From positions 1-64,000 of the forward strand of contig CAUJDW010000042.1 of the NCBI GenBank assembly GCA_963169455.1: a DNA stretch of 64,000 nt. Reading direction: 5' to 3'. Shown in pieces: positions 42,588 through 50,862 of this stretch. Position numbers and translations under genes: made by a program. Numbering within the stretch: the stretch's first letter is position 1; the number at the start of each line of letters is the position of its first letter. The notes under the pieces were generated by a model, which did no database searches, had not been told where the DNA came from, and worked only from the letters and a program-made list of their open reading frames with translations. The DNA is from Bacteroidota bacterium. Lineage in GTDB: Bacteria; Bacteroidota; Bacteroidia; Chitinophagales; Saprospiraceae.

Positions 42588-44111
42588 TTAAAGCAATTCC
42601 GGGTCGAACCACCCCTCCACCAAACCCGATTTATGGCCGGGCTGGTTCCTGTAGCTGAATTCATTGGTGTGGGTATTGTACTCATAGTCCTGTGCCCACT
42701 CCTGGTGGTTGTGGTAAACGGCCTCCAGGGCGTCGAGGACAAAGTCCACTTCCGCGTCCGTCATAGTGGGGTGGATCGACATGCGAATCCAGCCCGGCTT
42801 GTCGGAAAGGTCGCCGAGGTTGATCTTGTCGGTGATGGATTTGGAGTGCTGCCGGGAGACGTGCAGCAGGTAGTGGCCGTAGGTGCCTGCACAGGAGCAG
42901 CCGCCGCGCATCTGCACGCCGAAGCGGTCGTTGAGCAGTTTGACGCCCAGGTTGTAGTGCAGGCCTTCGATATAAAAAGAAATGACCCCCAGCCGCTCGC
43001 GTATATTGTCGGCAAGGATATGCAGTTTCGGCAGGCGGTCCAGCCGCTGCCAGATGCGGTGCATCATTTCTGCTTCCCGCTCCAGAATGGCCTCCACGCC
43101 CATTTTTTCTTTCAGCCGGATGCTGAGCGCTACCCGCATAGTCTGCAAAAATGCCGGCGTGCCGCCGTCTTCGCGGGCTTCGATCTCTTCCAGGTATTTG
43201 TGGCCGCCCCAGGGGTTGGTCCAGTCAACCGTGCCCCCGCCGGGATTGTCGGGCACCCGGTTGGTGTACAGTTTGGGGTCGAAAATGAGAATGCCGCTGG
43301 ATCCGGGGCCGCCCAGAAATTTGTGGGGTGAAAAATAGATGGCGTCCAGGTGTTGCAGTTCATTCTCCGGGCGCATGTTGATGCTGATGTAAGGCGCCGA
43401 GCAGGCGAAATCGACAAAACAAAGCCCGCCGTGGCGGTGCATGATCTCTGCGATCTCGTGATAAGGCGTTTTGATGCCCGTTACATTGGAACAGGAAGTG
43501 ACCGCCGCGATCTTGAGTTTCCGGCACTGGTGCTGCCCCAGCAGGGATTCCAGGGCGTTCAGGTCCACCCTGCCGTCTTCCGTGGGCGGAATAACGGCCA
43601 CCTCCGCCAGGGTTTCCAGCCAGGAAGTCTGGTTGGAGTGGTGCTCCATGTGGGTGACGAATACGACCGGGCGCTCCTCCACAGGCAGGATCACCTTGTC
43701 GGTATATCTTTCGTGGACTTTCAGGCCCAGTATCCGCTGGAATTTGTTGACGACGCCGGTCATGCCGGAATTGGATGAGATCAGTACGTCCTTACTGCGC
43801 GCCCCGACGTGTTGTTTGATGATGTCCTTGGCATGGTGATAGGCCATGGTCATGGAAGAGCCGGTGACCGTCGTCTCGGTATGGGTGTTTCCCACAAAAG
43901 GTGCGATCTTTTCGGCGAGGATGCGCTCGATGGGTTCGTATAGCCTGCCGCTGGCCGTCCAGTCGGCATACACGATGCGCCTGGGGCCGAAAGGCGTTTC
44001 GAACTCCTGGTCGTAACCGATTATCTTTTTCCGGAACGGCTCGAAGTACTGTTCGAGGTCCCGGGTTTTGCCGGGCCTGGGGCCGGCATGCCTGGTGGTG
44101 AGGGCTTCCAT
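42588..44111 (-). CDS. Class V aminotransferase (cysteine desulfurase-like)
   Basis: A 507-residue PLP enzyme, longer than IscS because of a ~90-residue extra at the C-terminus. PLP lysine K264 (YFSPHKFLGGPGSSGIL). A Cys-rich segment MRGGCSCAGTYGHYLLHVS sits where the SufS-type catalytic cysteine is, so persulfide chemistry is plausible. It begins MEALTTRHAGPRPG with no signal. It is co-directional with the cysteine desulfurase at 41299. Substrate unknown. Confidence 0.85.
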   Translation of the reverse strand: MEALTTRHAGPRPGKTRDLEQYFEPFRKKIIGYDQEFETPFGPRRIVYADWTASGRLYEPIERILAEKIAPFVGNTHTETTVTGSSMTMAYHHAKDIIKQHVGARSKDVLISSNSGMTGVVNKFQRILGLKVHERYTDKVILPVEERPVVFVTHMEHHSNQTSWLETLAEVAVIPPTEDGRVDLNALESLLGQHQCRKLKIAAVTSCSNVTGIKTPYHEIAEIMHRHGGLCFVDFACSAPYISINMRPENELQHLDAIYFSPHKFLGGPGSSGILIFDPKLYTNRVPDNPGGGTVDWTNPWGGHKYLEEIEAREDGGTPAFLQTMRVALSIRLKEKMGVEAILEREAEMMHRIWQRLDRLPKLHILADNIRERLGVISFYIEGLHYNLGVKLLNDRFGVQMRGGCSCAGTYGHYLLHVSRQHSKSITDKINLGDLSDKPGWIRMSIHPTMTDAEVDFVLDALEAVYHNHQEWAQDYEYNTHTNEFSYRNQPGHKSGLVEGWFDPELL

Positions 44112-44186
44112 ATTTTACAAGTTGGTCTGGCTGGTGAATAATACGCGGGCTCCTGATCGGCCGCCGGCATCAGGCGAAGGGTTGCC

Positions 44187-45569
44187 TCAGGCCTTCAGCA
44201 CCAAATCCGCTTCCGCTTTCATAGTGTCGGCTAGTTGCCGGGCTGCTTCCGGGCTGCCCCCTTCGGAGTAGATGCGGATAATGGGCTCGGTATTGGATTT
44301 TCGCAAGTGCACCCATCCGTGCTCAAAATCGATCTTCAGGCCATCGATGGTATTGCAGTTCTCGCCTCTGAAGCGCTGTTCCAACCTGGACAGCAGGCGT
44401 TCGATATCGATTTCCGGGCTCAGGGCTATTTTGTCTTTGACCATGTAATAATCGGGGTAAGCAGCCCGCAGGGCGGAAGCAGTTTGCCCGCTTTTGGCCA
44501 GATAGGTAAGGAAAATGGCCAGCCCCGCGAGGGCGTCCCTTCCGTAGTGCAGGCCGGGCACGATGACGCCGCCGTTGCCTTCACCGCCGATAACGGCGCC
44601 TACTTCCTTCATCTTGCTGACGACGTTCACTTCTCCCACGGCGCTGGCGAAGTACTGCCCGCCCCGTCCGGCCGTCACGTCGCGCAGGGCGCGGGTGGAA
44701 GACAGATTTGAAACGGTGTTGCCCGGCTGGTGCTGCAGGATGTAATCGGCAACCGCCACCAGGGTGTATTCTTCGCCGAAAAGTGTTCCGTTTTCGCACA
44801 CCAGGGCGAGGCGATCCACATCCGGGTCGACGGCAGCCCCGAGGGCGGCGCCCTGTTCGGTTACGGCCCGGCGCAATTCCTGGAGGTGCTGGGGCAGCGG
44901 TTCCGGGTTGTGGGCGAAGCGGCCGTTGGGTTCGCCGTTCAGCAGGATGGCTTCGCAGCCCAGGCGTTCCAGCAGAGCGGGCATTGCAACCGCCCCGCTG
45001 CTGTTGATGCAGTCGACAACCACCTTGTACCCCTGCCGGCGCACGGCCCCGGCATCCACAAAAGGCAGCGAAAGAACAGCGTCGATGTGTTTTTCCAGGT
45101 ATCCCTCCGCCTGCCTGCAGGCGCCCAGCTCATCTACCGGTGCATAAACGATGCCGCCGCTGTCGATGAGCGCCAGCAGCGCTTCCCCATCGGCCTGGGA
45201 GATGAACTCGCCTTTGTGGTTCAGGAACTTCAACGCGTTCCATTCGGCGGGATTGTGGCTCGCCGTAATGATGATGCCCGCGCCGGCGCCTTCCATGGCC
45301 ACGGCCATCTCAACCGTCGGCGTGGTGGAAAGCCCAAGGTCTATAACTTCGATGCCCAGGCCCATGAGCGTAGCGGTTACCAACTGGCTCACCATCGGCC
45401 CGGAAATGCGCCCGTCGCGGCCGATAACCACCCGGGGCTTGCCGCCGTTTTGCAAAACCCAGTATCCAAAGCCGGCAGTACATTCCACAATATCCTGAGG
45501 GGTGAGGTTTTCACCGGCTCGCCCGCCGATAGTTCCTCTTATGCCCGAGATTGATTTGATCAGCGCCAA
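44187..45569 (-). CDS. glmM: Phosphoglucosamine mutase (GlmM-type phosphohexomutase)
   Basis: A 460-residue phosphohexomutase. The phosphoserine is S104 in IITASHNPAEWNALKFLN; the metal site is VDPDVDRLALV, the sugar-binding loop GEGNGGVI and the phosphate-binding loop RKSNTEPIIRIYSEG. No ATG precedes the conserved N-terminus; TTG 45569 gives (M)ALIKSISGIRGTIGG, matching relatives, and a TAnnTTTG element overlaps the alternative TTG at 45593. It makes glucosamine-1-phosphate for peptidoglycan and lipopolysaccharide. Phosphomannomutase activity cannot be excluded. Confidence 0.9.
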   Translation of the reverse strand: MALIKSISGIRGTIGGRAGENLTPQDIVECTAGFGYWVLQNGGKPRVVIGRDGRISGPMVSQLVTATLMGLGIEVIDLGLSTTPTVEMAVAMEGAGAGIIITASHNPAEWNALKFLNHKGEFISQADGEALLALIDSGGIVYAPVDELGACRQAEGYLEKHIDAVLSLPFVDAGAVRRQGYKVVVDCINSSGAVAMPALLERLGCEAILLNGEPNGRFAHNPEPLPQHLQELRRAVTEQGAALGAAVDPDVDRLALVCENGTLFGEEYTLVAVADYILQHQPGNTVSNLSSTRALRDVTAGRGGQYFASAVGEVNVVSKMKEVGAVIGGEGNGGVIVPGLHYGRDALAGLAIFLTYLAKSGQTASALRAAYPDYYMVKDKIALSPEIDIERLLSRLEQRFRGENCNTIDGLKIDFEHGWVHLRKSNTEPIIRIYSEGGSPEAARQLADTMKAEADLVLKA

Positions 45570-45590
45570 AGTCCTGTTTTTTTGTTTCTG

Positions 45591-45598
45591 CAAAAGTA
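45591..45598 (-). promoter_or_regulatory. -7 element TACTTTTG of glmM
   Basis: This is an exact TAnnTTTG match on the minus strand, 21 bp before the TTG start at 45569. It overlaps the alternative start at 45593, which could then not be in the transcript. Confidence 0.42.
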
Positions 45599-45728
45599 AG
45601 AAAAAAAGGCTCGCAAGCCTGCGTTTTCCAGGCCGGCCGCCATTTATGGGCCTGCCTGAAATATTCCCTGGGAATTTTTATTTTAACAATCCTGAATTTG
45701 CAATATTTACAGATAAAACGGAAGAACT

Positions 45729-45863
45729 ATGGCCAAGTCAAGAAAACAAAGAAGGCTGGAGTCGCGGGATCGGCGGGATGCCCGGAAATTCATGACCGTG
45801 GTGATTATTGCTACCCTGGCTCTCCTTATTTTGCTCTATATCGTATTCAGGCATTCCTTCTAA
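45729..45863 (+). CDS. Small single-pass membrane protein, 44 residues
   Basis: MAKSRKQRRLESRDRRDARK is a strongly basic N-terminus, followed by FMTVVIIATLALLILLYIVF, a hydrophobic helix, and RHSF. This is a typical cytoplasm-facing basic tail with one membrane anchor, and it is convergent with the membrane protein at 45860, overlapping its stop by 3 bp. It is divergent from glmM. No family is known to me; the composition and clean start/stop suggest a real gene. Confidence 0.6.
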   Translation: MAKSRKQRRLESRDRRDARKFMTVVIIATLALLILLYIVFRHSF

Positions 45864-47335
45864 TACTTCAGCAAAACGACATTCTGGGCCTTCCAACCGT
45901 CATCCCAGCCATCCGCCCGGGCCGCTGCTTCCCGGCCGGGCGCCAGCTTTTGCGCCCACTCCTCCGGGAGTAAAATAAAGCCTTGCTGAGAGGAAGCCAG
46001 CGCTTTGCGCAACGCCTCCTCCGTTTCCAGCAGTTCTGCGCCTGGAAAAACAGCGCCGGCGTAGGGCGCCAGTTTGGGAAAGGGCTTGCCGGGGGGTATG
46101 AAAATCCGGCAACTTATGCTTTCGGCCGATTGCCCCGCCTCCAGTTGCCCCCTGGCATCCTCCACCAGTTGCGCTACCCTGTTGCGCCGCCCCTCCACTA
46201 AAGGGTTGATCTGCAACCAGAAGAAAGTTGTCGCCAGCAAGCCGGCCAGCGCCGTTCCACCAAGCAGGTAGCGCCTGTTGCCGCCAAGCAGCCCTATTGC
46301 GCCCACGAAACTCAGCATCCAATAAGCGCCGGCCAGAGATGCGCCGGCCCGGAACCCCACAGGCCCGAATTCGTGAAAGGCGGCGATCATCAGCAGGATG
46401 GCGGCGAAAAGGGCGCCGACCAGGTGCAAAACCGCGCCGGCGAGCACCAGAGGCCTGTGCGGGTAAGCAGCTTGCGAAAAGCCCTGCCACTGCTTGGCGA
46501 TCAGCAGCGCCAGCACCCCCTGCAGGGCAAGGGAATGGCCGAGCAAAGCAAAAATAAAAGCTCCCAGATTGATGCGGGCCATCTCCTCCCCTCTCCGGGC
46601 GCGAAGCAGGCTTTCCCACAAGCCTGCCATCCAGAAACCCCAGAAAGGTAAAAGCCCGAGGAAATTCCACAACAGAAAGCGGCCGCTGCGGAAGCCGATC
46701 ACGAAACTTTCATAATCAAAACTCAACATGCCCAGGGCATACAATGCTGCACCTGCCATCGGAGCTGCCAGCCAGGGTTGCAGGCGGGCCAGATTGCGCC
46801 CCTGCGGGTGCGCAAAGTACAGATAAACGGAAAGCCCAACCAGAAAAACAAAGGCATTGATGGGTTGAACCCAAAGGGCGGCAAACAACAGCAGGTAAAA
46901 GAGGGCCTGCCACAGCAACCGGGGTTGTTTTAAAAAACGCAGGAGCACTGCAAAGGCAAGCCATTGCGTCGCCATGGCCCATATATCACCGGTAGCCAGC
47001 TTGGCGAGGTTGGGCAGCAAAAGCGAAGCGCCCAGCACCAGAAGCGTAAACGCCGTCGCTTCCTGGCCCCACAACCGGCCGCTGATCCAGGCATATAAGA
47101 GCATGGCCAGCACAAGCAATACGGCGCCTGGCAGGCGAAACCAGAAAAGGCCCTGGCCGTACAGGGCAGGCAACACGGCCTCGTGCAGGGCTCTGCCCGT
47201 TTCCTGTTGCACAGCCAGCCAGGCTATCCAGGCCTCTGCACCGTCCCAGAGGGAGGTTAGATCGTTCATCACCAGTGTATTGGCCAGAAACAGCATGGCG
47301 GCAATGGCATAAAACAGGCGGTTCTGAATACGCAT
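45860..47335 (-). CDS. Multi-pass membrane glycosyltransferase-like protein (GT39/ArnT type)
   Basis: A 491-residue integral membrane protein with about 11-12 hydrophobic segments. MRIQNRLFYAIAAMLFLANT, followed by VMNDLTSLWDGAEAWIAWL, places an acidic residue in the first periplasmic loop as in PMT/ArnT-type transferases that use polyprenyl-phosphate sugars; the later LPNLAKLATGDIWAMATQWL fits the same fold. ATG 47335 is chosen because a TAnnTTTG element lies 22 bp upstream. The acceptor is unknown. The C-terminal ~100 residues are periplasmic. Confidence 0.72.
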   Translation of the reverse strand: MRIQNRLFYAIAAMLFLANTLVMNDLTSLWDGAEAWIAWLAVQQETGRALHEAVLPALYGQGLFWFRLPGAVLLVLAMLLYAWISGRLWGQEATAFTLLVLGASLLLPNLAKLATGDIWAMATQWLAFAVLLRFLKQPRLLWQALFYLLLFAALWVQPINAFVFLVGLSVYLYFAHPQGRNLARLQPWLAAPMAGAALYALGMLSFDYESFVIGFRSGRFLLWNFLGLLPFWGFWMAGLWESLLRARRGEEMARINLGAFIFALLGHSLALQGVLALLIAKQWQGFSQAAYPHRPLVLAGAVLHLVGALFAAILLMIAAFHEFGPVGFRAGASLAGAYWMLSFVGAIGLLGGNRRYLLGGTALAGLLATTFFWLQINPLVEGRRNRVAQLVEDARGQLEAGQSAESISCRIFIPPGKPFPKLAPYAGAVFPGAELLETEEALRKALASSQQGFILLPEEWAQKLAPGREAAARADGWDDGWKAQNVVLLKY

Positions 47336-47356
47336 TCCAGTTCGGGTTTGTACCGG

Positions 47357-47364
47357 CAAAGATA
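47357..47364 (-). promoter_or_regulatory. -7 element TATCTTTG of the GT39-like gene
   Basis: An exact TAnnTTTG match on the minus strand, 21 bp before ATG 47335. With the plus-strand element at 47418-47425 it forms a divergent promoter pair. Confidence 0.45.
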
Positions 47365-47417
47365 GAGAACCTTCGGATACTAGTGCCGACAGCACTATCC
47401 CCCATCGCCAATTCTCT

Positions 47418-47425
47418 TATATTTG
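47418..47425 (+). promoter_or_regulatory. -7 element TATATTTG of the wbqC-GTPase operon
   Basis: An exact TAnnTTTG match 72 bp before ATG 47498. It overlaps the start of the longer open frame (47423), which argues against that longer start. Confidence 0.45.
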
Positions 47426-47497
47426 CAGGCAAACCGGGCCAAATGCCCCGGCAAGCTCGTTTTTCGCGCACAACGAAAACCAACAGAACAAAATTCC

Positions 47498-48148
47498 ATG
47501 CCCGGACAGGAAACCGCACTGATGGAACTGCACTACCTGCCGAACGTCCGTTACTTTTCCAAACTGGCGCATTACCCCCTCGTTTACATCGAACAGCACG
47601 AACATTACCAGAAGGGCAGCTTCCGGAACCGCTGTTACATCGCCGGGGCCAACGGGCCGCTGCGCCTGTCCGTGCCGCTCGTACAGGGTAAAAATGAGCG
47701 GCAGCCGATACGCGATGTGCGCATAGCCTACCGCGAGCACTGGCAGCAGCAGCACTGGCAGAGTATCCGGTCGGCCTACGGCAGCGCGCCATTTTTTGAA
47801 TACTATGCGGAATACCTGCGCCCTTTCTTCGAAACCCGCTACGATTTCCTGTTCGACCTCTCATGGGCCCTGCTGCAAGCTCTGGCGGAGCTGATACCTG
47901 TGGAGGGAAACCTGCTGCTCACGGAATCCTATCACGGCAAGCCCCCGGAAGGCTGGGCCTGGCTTCGGGACACCATCCACCCCAAACCGCAGCGGGAAAA
48001 GCCCGACCCACTTTTCCTGCCCCTTCCCTACCCTCAGGTTTTCGAAGAAAAACATGGTTTCTTGCCCAATTTGAGTATATTGGATTTGCTATTTTGCACC
48101 GGCCCCCAATCGGCCGTTTTGCTCGAACAAAGCTTTATCGAACCATAA
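47498..48148 (+). CDS. WbqC family protein
   Basis: A 216-residue soluble protein of the WbqC family: LHYLPNVRYFSKLAHYPLVY (the PxxxYF start of the family), FRNRCYIAGANGPLRLSVPL, IRDVRIAYREHWQQQHWQSI, GSAPFFEYYAEYLRPFFE, and the terminal FLPNLSILDLLFCTGP. WbqC proteins occur in O-antigen and glycolipid loci but their reaction is not established. It is followed after 10 bp by a dynamin-like GTPase, so the two are likely co-transcribed. An in-frame ATG at 47522 is an alternative start. Confidence 0.88.
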   Translation: MPGQETALMELHYLPNVRYFSKLAHYPLVYIEQHEHYQKGSFRNRCYIAGANGPLRLSVPLVQGKNERQPIRDVRIAYREHWQQQHWQSIRSAYGSAPFFEYYAEYLRPFFETRYDFLFDLSWALLQALAELIPVEGNLLLTESYHGKPPEGWAWLRDTIHPKPQREKPDPLFLPLPYPQVFEEKHGFLPNLSILDLLFCTGPQSAVLLEQSFIEP

Positions 48149-48158
48149 TCCGGCACCT

Positions 48159-49886
48159 GTGTCCAACCTGATCAACCAAACCCTCCTTGCCCTGCGCGCC
48201 CAGGCCGAAGAGATCGTCAAAGACCTCCACGAACTGGCCATCAGGGCCGGCAATGAGGAACTGGCGCAAACGGTAAGCAGCCTGCGCAACCGGCTCCACG
48301 AACCCTTCATGTTTGTAATCGTAGGGGAGGTGAAATCCGGCAAAAGCAGTTTTATTAATGCCCTGCTGGATACGGGGCGGGAAATCACCAAAGTGGCCCC
48401 GCAGCCCATGACGGACACCATCCAGCAGATCATCTACGGGGAAGAGGAGGAAGTGGTCTCCATCAACCCCTTCCTTAAAAAAATCCTGCTGCCGGCCGAT
48501 ATCCTGAAGGAAATCGCCATCGTCGATACCCCGGGCACCAATACCATAATCGAACACCACCAGGAAATCACGGAAAGCTTCATTCCCGCTTCCGACCTGA
48601 TCGTTTTCGTCTTCGAAGCGAAAAACCCCTACCGCCATTCAGCCTGGCAGTTTTTTGATTACATCCACGCCGACTGGGGCAAAAAGATCATATTCGTCCT
48701 TCAGCAGAAAGACCTGATGCCCCCCGAGGACCTGGCCATAACCCGGCAGGGAGTGGCCGATTACGCAGTAAAGAAGGGCATGGATGCCCCGGTCATTTTC
48801 GCCGTCTCCGCCAAAGAGGAACAGGAAGGGAAACGGGAGGAAAGCGGCTTTGAACCCGTGCGTTCCTATATCCGGGAACACATCACGGGTGGGAAAGCGC
48901 CGGTATTGAAACTGCAGAACCACACGGAGGCCTGCCGGAATATCAACGGGCGAATTACCCAGGGGCTGGAGATCAGAAAAGCCCAGTACCATGCCGATAT
49001 CGAATTTCGCGCCGATATCCACCAAACGCTGGAGGCCCAGGAAGGGAAAAGCAACAAGGAAGTCGATATGCTGGTGGAAAACCTGATCGCCGGCTATGAC
49101 CGCATCACCCGGAGCAAGGAAGAGGAACTAACCCACGGGCTTTCCTTTTTTGCCCTGCTCAGGCGTTCCTTCGCATCCGTCTTCAGCAAAAAATCCTCAC
49201 CCAAAGAATGGCTGGAAAACCTGGCGGCGAGCCTCGAGTCGGACCTCAACAACGAGCTGCGGGCCAAGCTCAACGCCGGCGTCGTCAACCTGGCCGACAG
49301 CATCCAGCAGATGGCCAAGATGATCGACCTGAAGATCCGCAGCAGCAAGACCATTCTGCGTGACGACCACGACCTGTTCAGCGATATTGCCGAAAAGCGC
49401 AACAACGTCCTGAGAGAGCTCCAGGAACAGTTCGCCAGCTTTGTCAACCGCGCGGAGAATTTCACCGACCAGAGCCTTTTCCCGGATAAAAGCCCCGTTT
49501 CCCCGACCGTCGCCACCGGCAGCGGCCTTGCCGTGATCGGCATCGTGCTGGCGGCCGTAGCCCAGGGCATGGTGTTCGATATCACCGGCGGCATCCTCAC
49601 AACCATCGGGCTGCTGTTTGCCGGCATATCTTCCCGGGTTAAGCGCAAAAAAATCCTGGATGGCTATAAAACCGAGATAGATAAGGGCCGCCGGCAACTG
49701 GAAACCGATGTGAGCTCCAACCTGAAGGCTTATATTCGCAACCTCAAGCTCAGGATCGAAGGCAACTTCGAAAAATTCGACCTGCTGCTGGAAAGGGAAG
49801 AAGAGCAGATTGACAAACTCGAGGCCCGGCATCAGGCGGTTACCGAAAGGCTCGATGCCCTGAGCCAGGCGCTCAGGCAGGCCTGA
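48159..49886 (+). CDS. Dynamin-family GTPase
   Basis: A 575-residue large GTPase. G1 is G56-EVKSGKS-S64, G3 is DTPGTNT (~122-128), and the later FVLQQKD is the G4-like segment. A helical stalk follows (~200-440) and a double hydrophobic hairpin (~455-490, SGLAVIGIVLAAVAQGMVF, GGILTTIGLLFAGI) acts as the membrane paddle, as in bacterial dynamin-like proteins. The C-terminus is a coiled coil. The only plausible start near the gene is GTG 48159, 10 bp after the WbqC stop. Membrane remodelling or fusion is inferred from the family. Confidence 0.88.
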   Translation: MSNLINQTLLALRAQAEEIVKDLHELAIRAGNEELAQTVSSLRNRLHEPFMFVIVGEVKSGKSSFINALLDTGREITKVAPQPMTDTIQQIIYGEEEEVVSINPFLKKILLPADILKEIAIVDTPGTNTIIEHHQEITESFIPASDLIVFVFEAKNPYRHSAWQFFDYIHADWGKKIIFVLQQKDLMPPEDLAITRQGVADYAVKKGMDAPVIFAVSAKEEQEGKREESGFEPVRSYIREHITGGKAPVLKLQNHTEACRNINGRITQGLEIRKAQYHADIEFRADIHQTLEAQEGKSNKEVDMLVENLIAGYDRITRSKEEELTHGLSFFALLRRSFASVFSKKSSPKEWLENLAASLESDLNNELRAKLNAGVVNLADSIQQMAKMIDLKIRSSKTILRDDHDLFSDIAEKRNNVLRELQEQFASFVNRAENFTDQSLFPDKSPVSPTVATGSGLAVIGIVLAAVAQGMVFDITGGILTTIGLLFAGISSRVKRKKILDGYKTEIDKGRRQLETDVSSNLKAYIRNLKLRIEGNFEKFDLLLEREEEQIDKLEARHQAVTERLDALSQALRQA

Positions 49887-49997
49887 ACAGAGGCCCCGGG
49901 CATGCGTTCATCCGTAAAACCGGCGCCTTCGGCTAAAGAAGTTTCACAAACAGGGCCCTGTTCCTAGATTGAGCGCCGGAAGAAAAGCGACTGCTTT

Positions 49998-50792
49998 ATG
50001 AAAAACAAATTTGTTGCAGGGATCATCGCCCTGCTCCTCGGCATGTTTGGCGCACACCGCTTTTACCTGGGGCAGCGGGGCCTGGGTATCGCCTACTTCC
50101 TGCTGGCTATGTTCAGCATCGGCCTGACCGCCGCCTCAGACGGAGATGCGCCTTTTGTCCTGCTGCCCATGCTGATCGGGCTGATTGACGCGGTCCTCTT
50201 TTTCGCCATGCCCAAAGCAGATTTTGACGAAAAATACAACAAGGCAGGGCGAAGGCAGCAATACCGTGGCGAATGGGAAGGATACCGCGAACCGCTTTAC
50301 GGCGCACCCGCCCCGCCGGCTTACAAGGATTACAAGCGCAGCGGGATCAAAAATTTCAGGGAATACCGCTTTGAAGATGCCGCCGAAGATTTCGAACTGG
50401 CGCTCGAGCGCTCACCCGGCGACCCCACCCTGCACTTCAACCTGGCCTGCACCTACTCCATGTTGAAAGATGCGGAAAACGCGTTTTATCACCTTGAACA
50501 AGCTGTGGAGTGCGGTTTCAACAAACCGGATAAAATTCATCAGCACGATGCACTGGCATTTCTGCGCGGGCTCCCCACTTTCCAGCCTTTCGCGAACAAT
50601 GGCTACCGGCGCCCGGCGGCGCAGTTGCCGCCCCCCGGGCCCAACATCCTGGAAGAAACGGCCAAACCGGCCAAGCCCGCAGCGGCCAACATTCTGGATC
50701 AGATAGCCGAACTTGGAAAACTCATGGAACTGGGCATCCTGACCGAGGAAGAATTCACCCGGCAAAAACAGAAACTGCTGGAAAGAAGCTGA
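49998..50792 (+). CDS. TM2-TPR-SHOCT protein
   Basis: A 264-residue protein. Residues 1-75 are a TM2 domain (MKNKFVAGIIALLLGMFGAH RFYLGQRGLGIAYFLLAM, two helices joined by a GxHRFYLG turn); ~105-185 carry TPR-like helices (YRFEDAAEDFELALERSPGD, LHFNLACTYSMLKDAENAFY); the C-terminus (~235-264, LGKLMELGILTEEEFTRQKQ) is a SHOCT-type helix hairpin. A Pro-rich linker separates TPR and SHOCT. Likely a small membrane scaffold. Followed by a strong hairpin terminator. Confidence 0.85.
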   Translation: MKNKFVAGIIALLLGMFGAHRFYLGQRGLGIAYFLLAMFSIGLTAASDGDAPFVLLPMLIGLIDAVLFFAMPKADFDEKYNKAGRRQQYRGEWEGYREPLYGAPAPPAYKDYKRSGIKNFREYRFEDAAEDFELALERSPGDPTLHFNLACTYSMLKDAENAFYHLEQAVECGFNKPDKIHQHDALAFLRGLPTFQPFANNGYRRPAAQLPPPGPNILEETAKPAKPAAANILDQIAELGKLMELGILTEEEFTRQKQKLLERS

Positions 50793-50800
50793 GATATTAT

Positions 50801-50838
50801 GGAAAGGCCTCCGGGGACGACACTCCGGAGGCCTTTCC
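50801..50838. terminator. Bidirectional terminator, 14-bp perfect stem
   Basis: GGAAAGGCCTCCGG (50801-50814) and CCGGAGGCCTTTCC (50825-50838) form a perfect 14-bp stem with a 10-base loop, between the convergent TM2 protein and outer-membrane protein genes. The T-tract is short, so termination may rely mainly on the stem. Confidence 0.75.
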
Positions 50839-50862
50839 ACAATGCAGAAGCTGCCCAACCGC

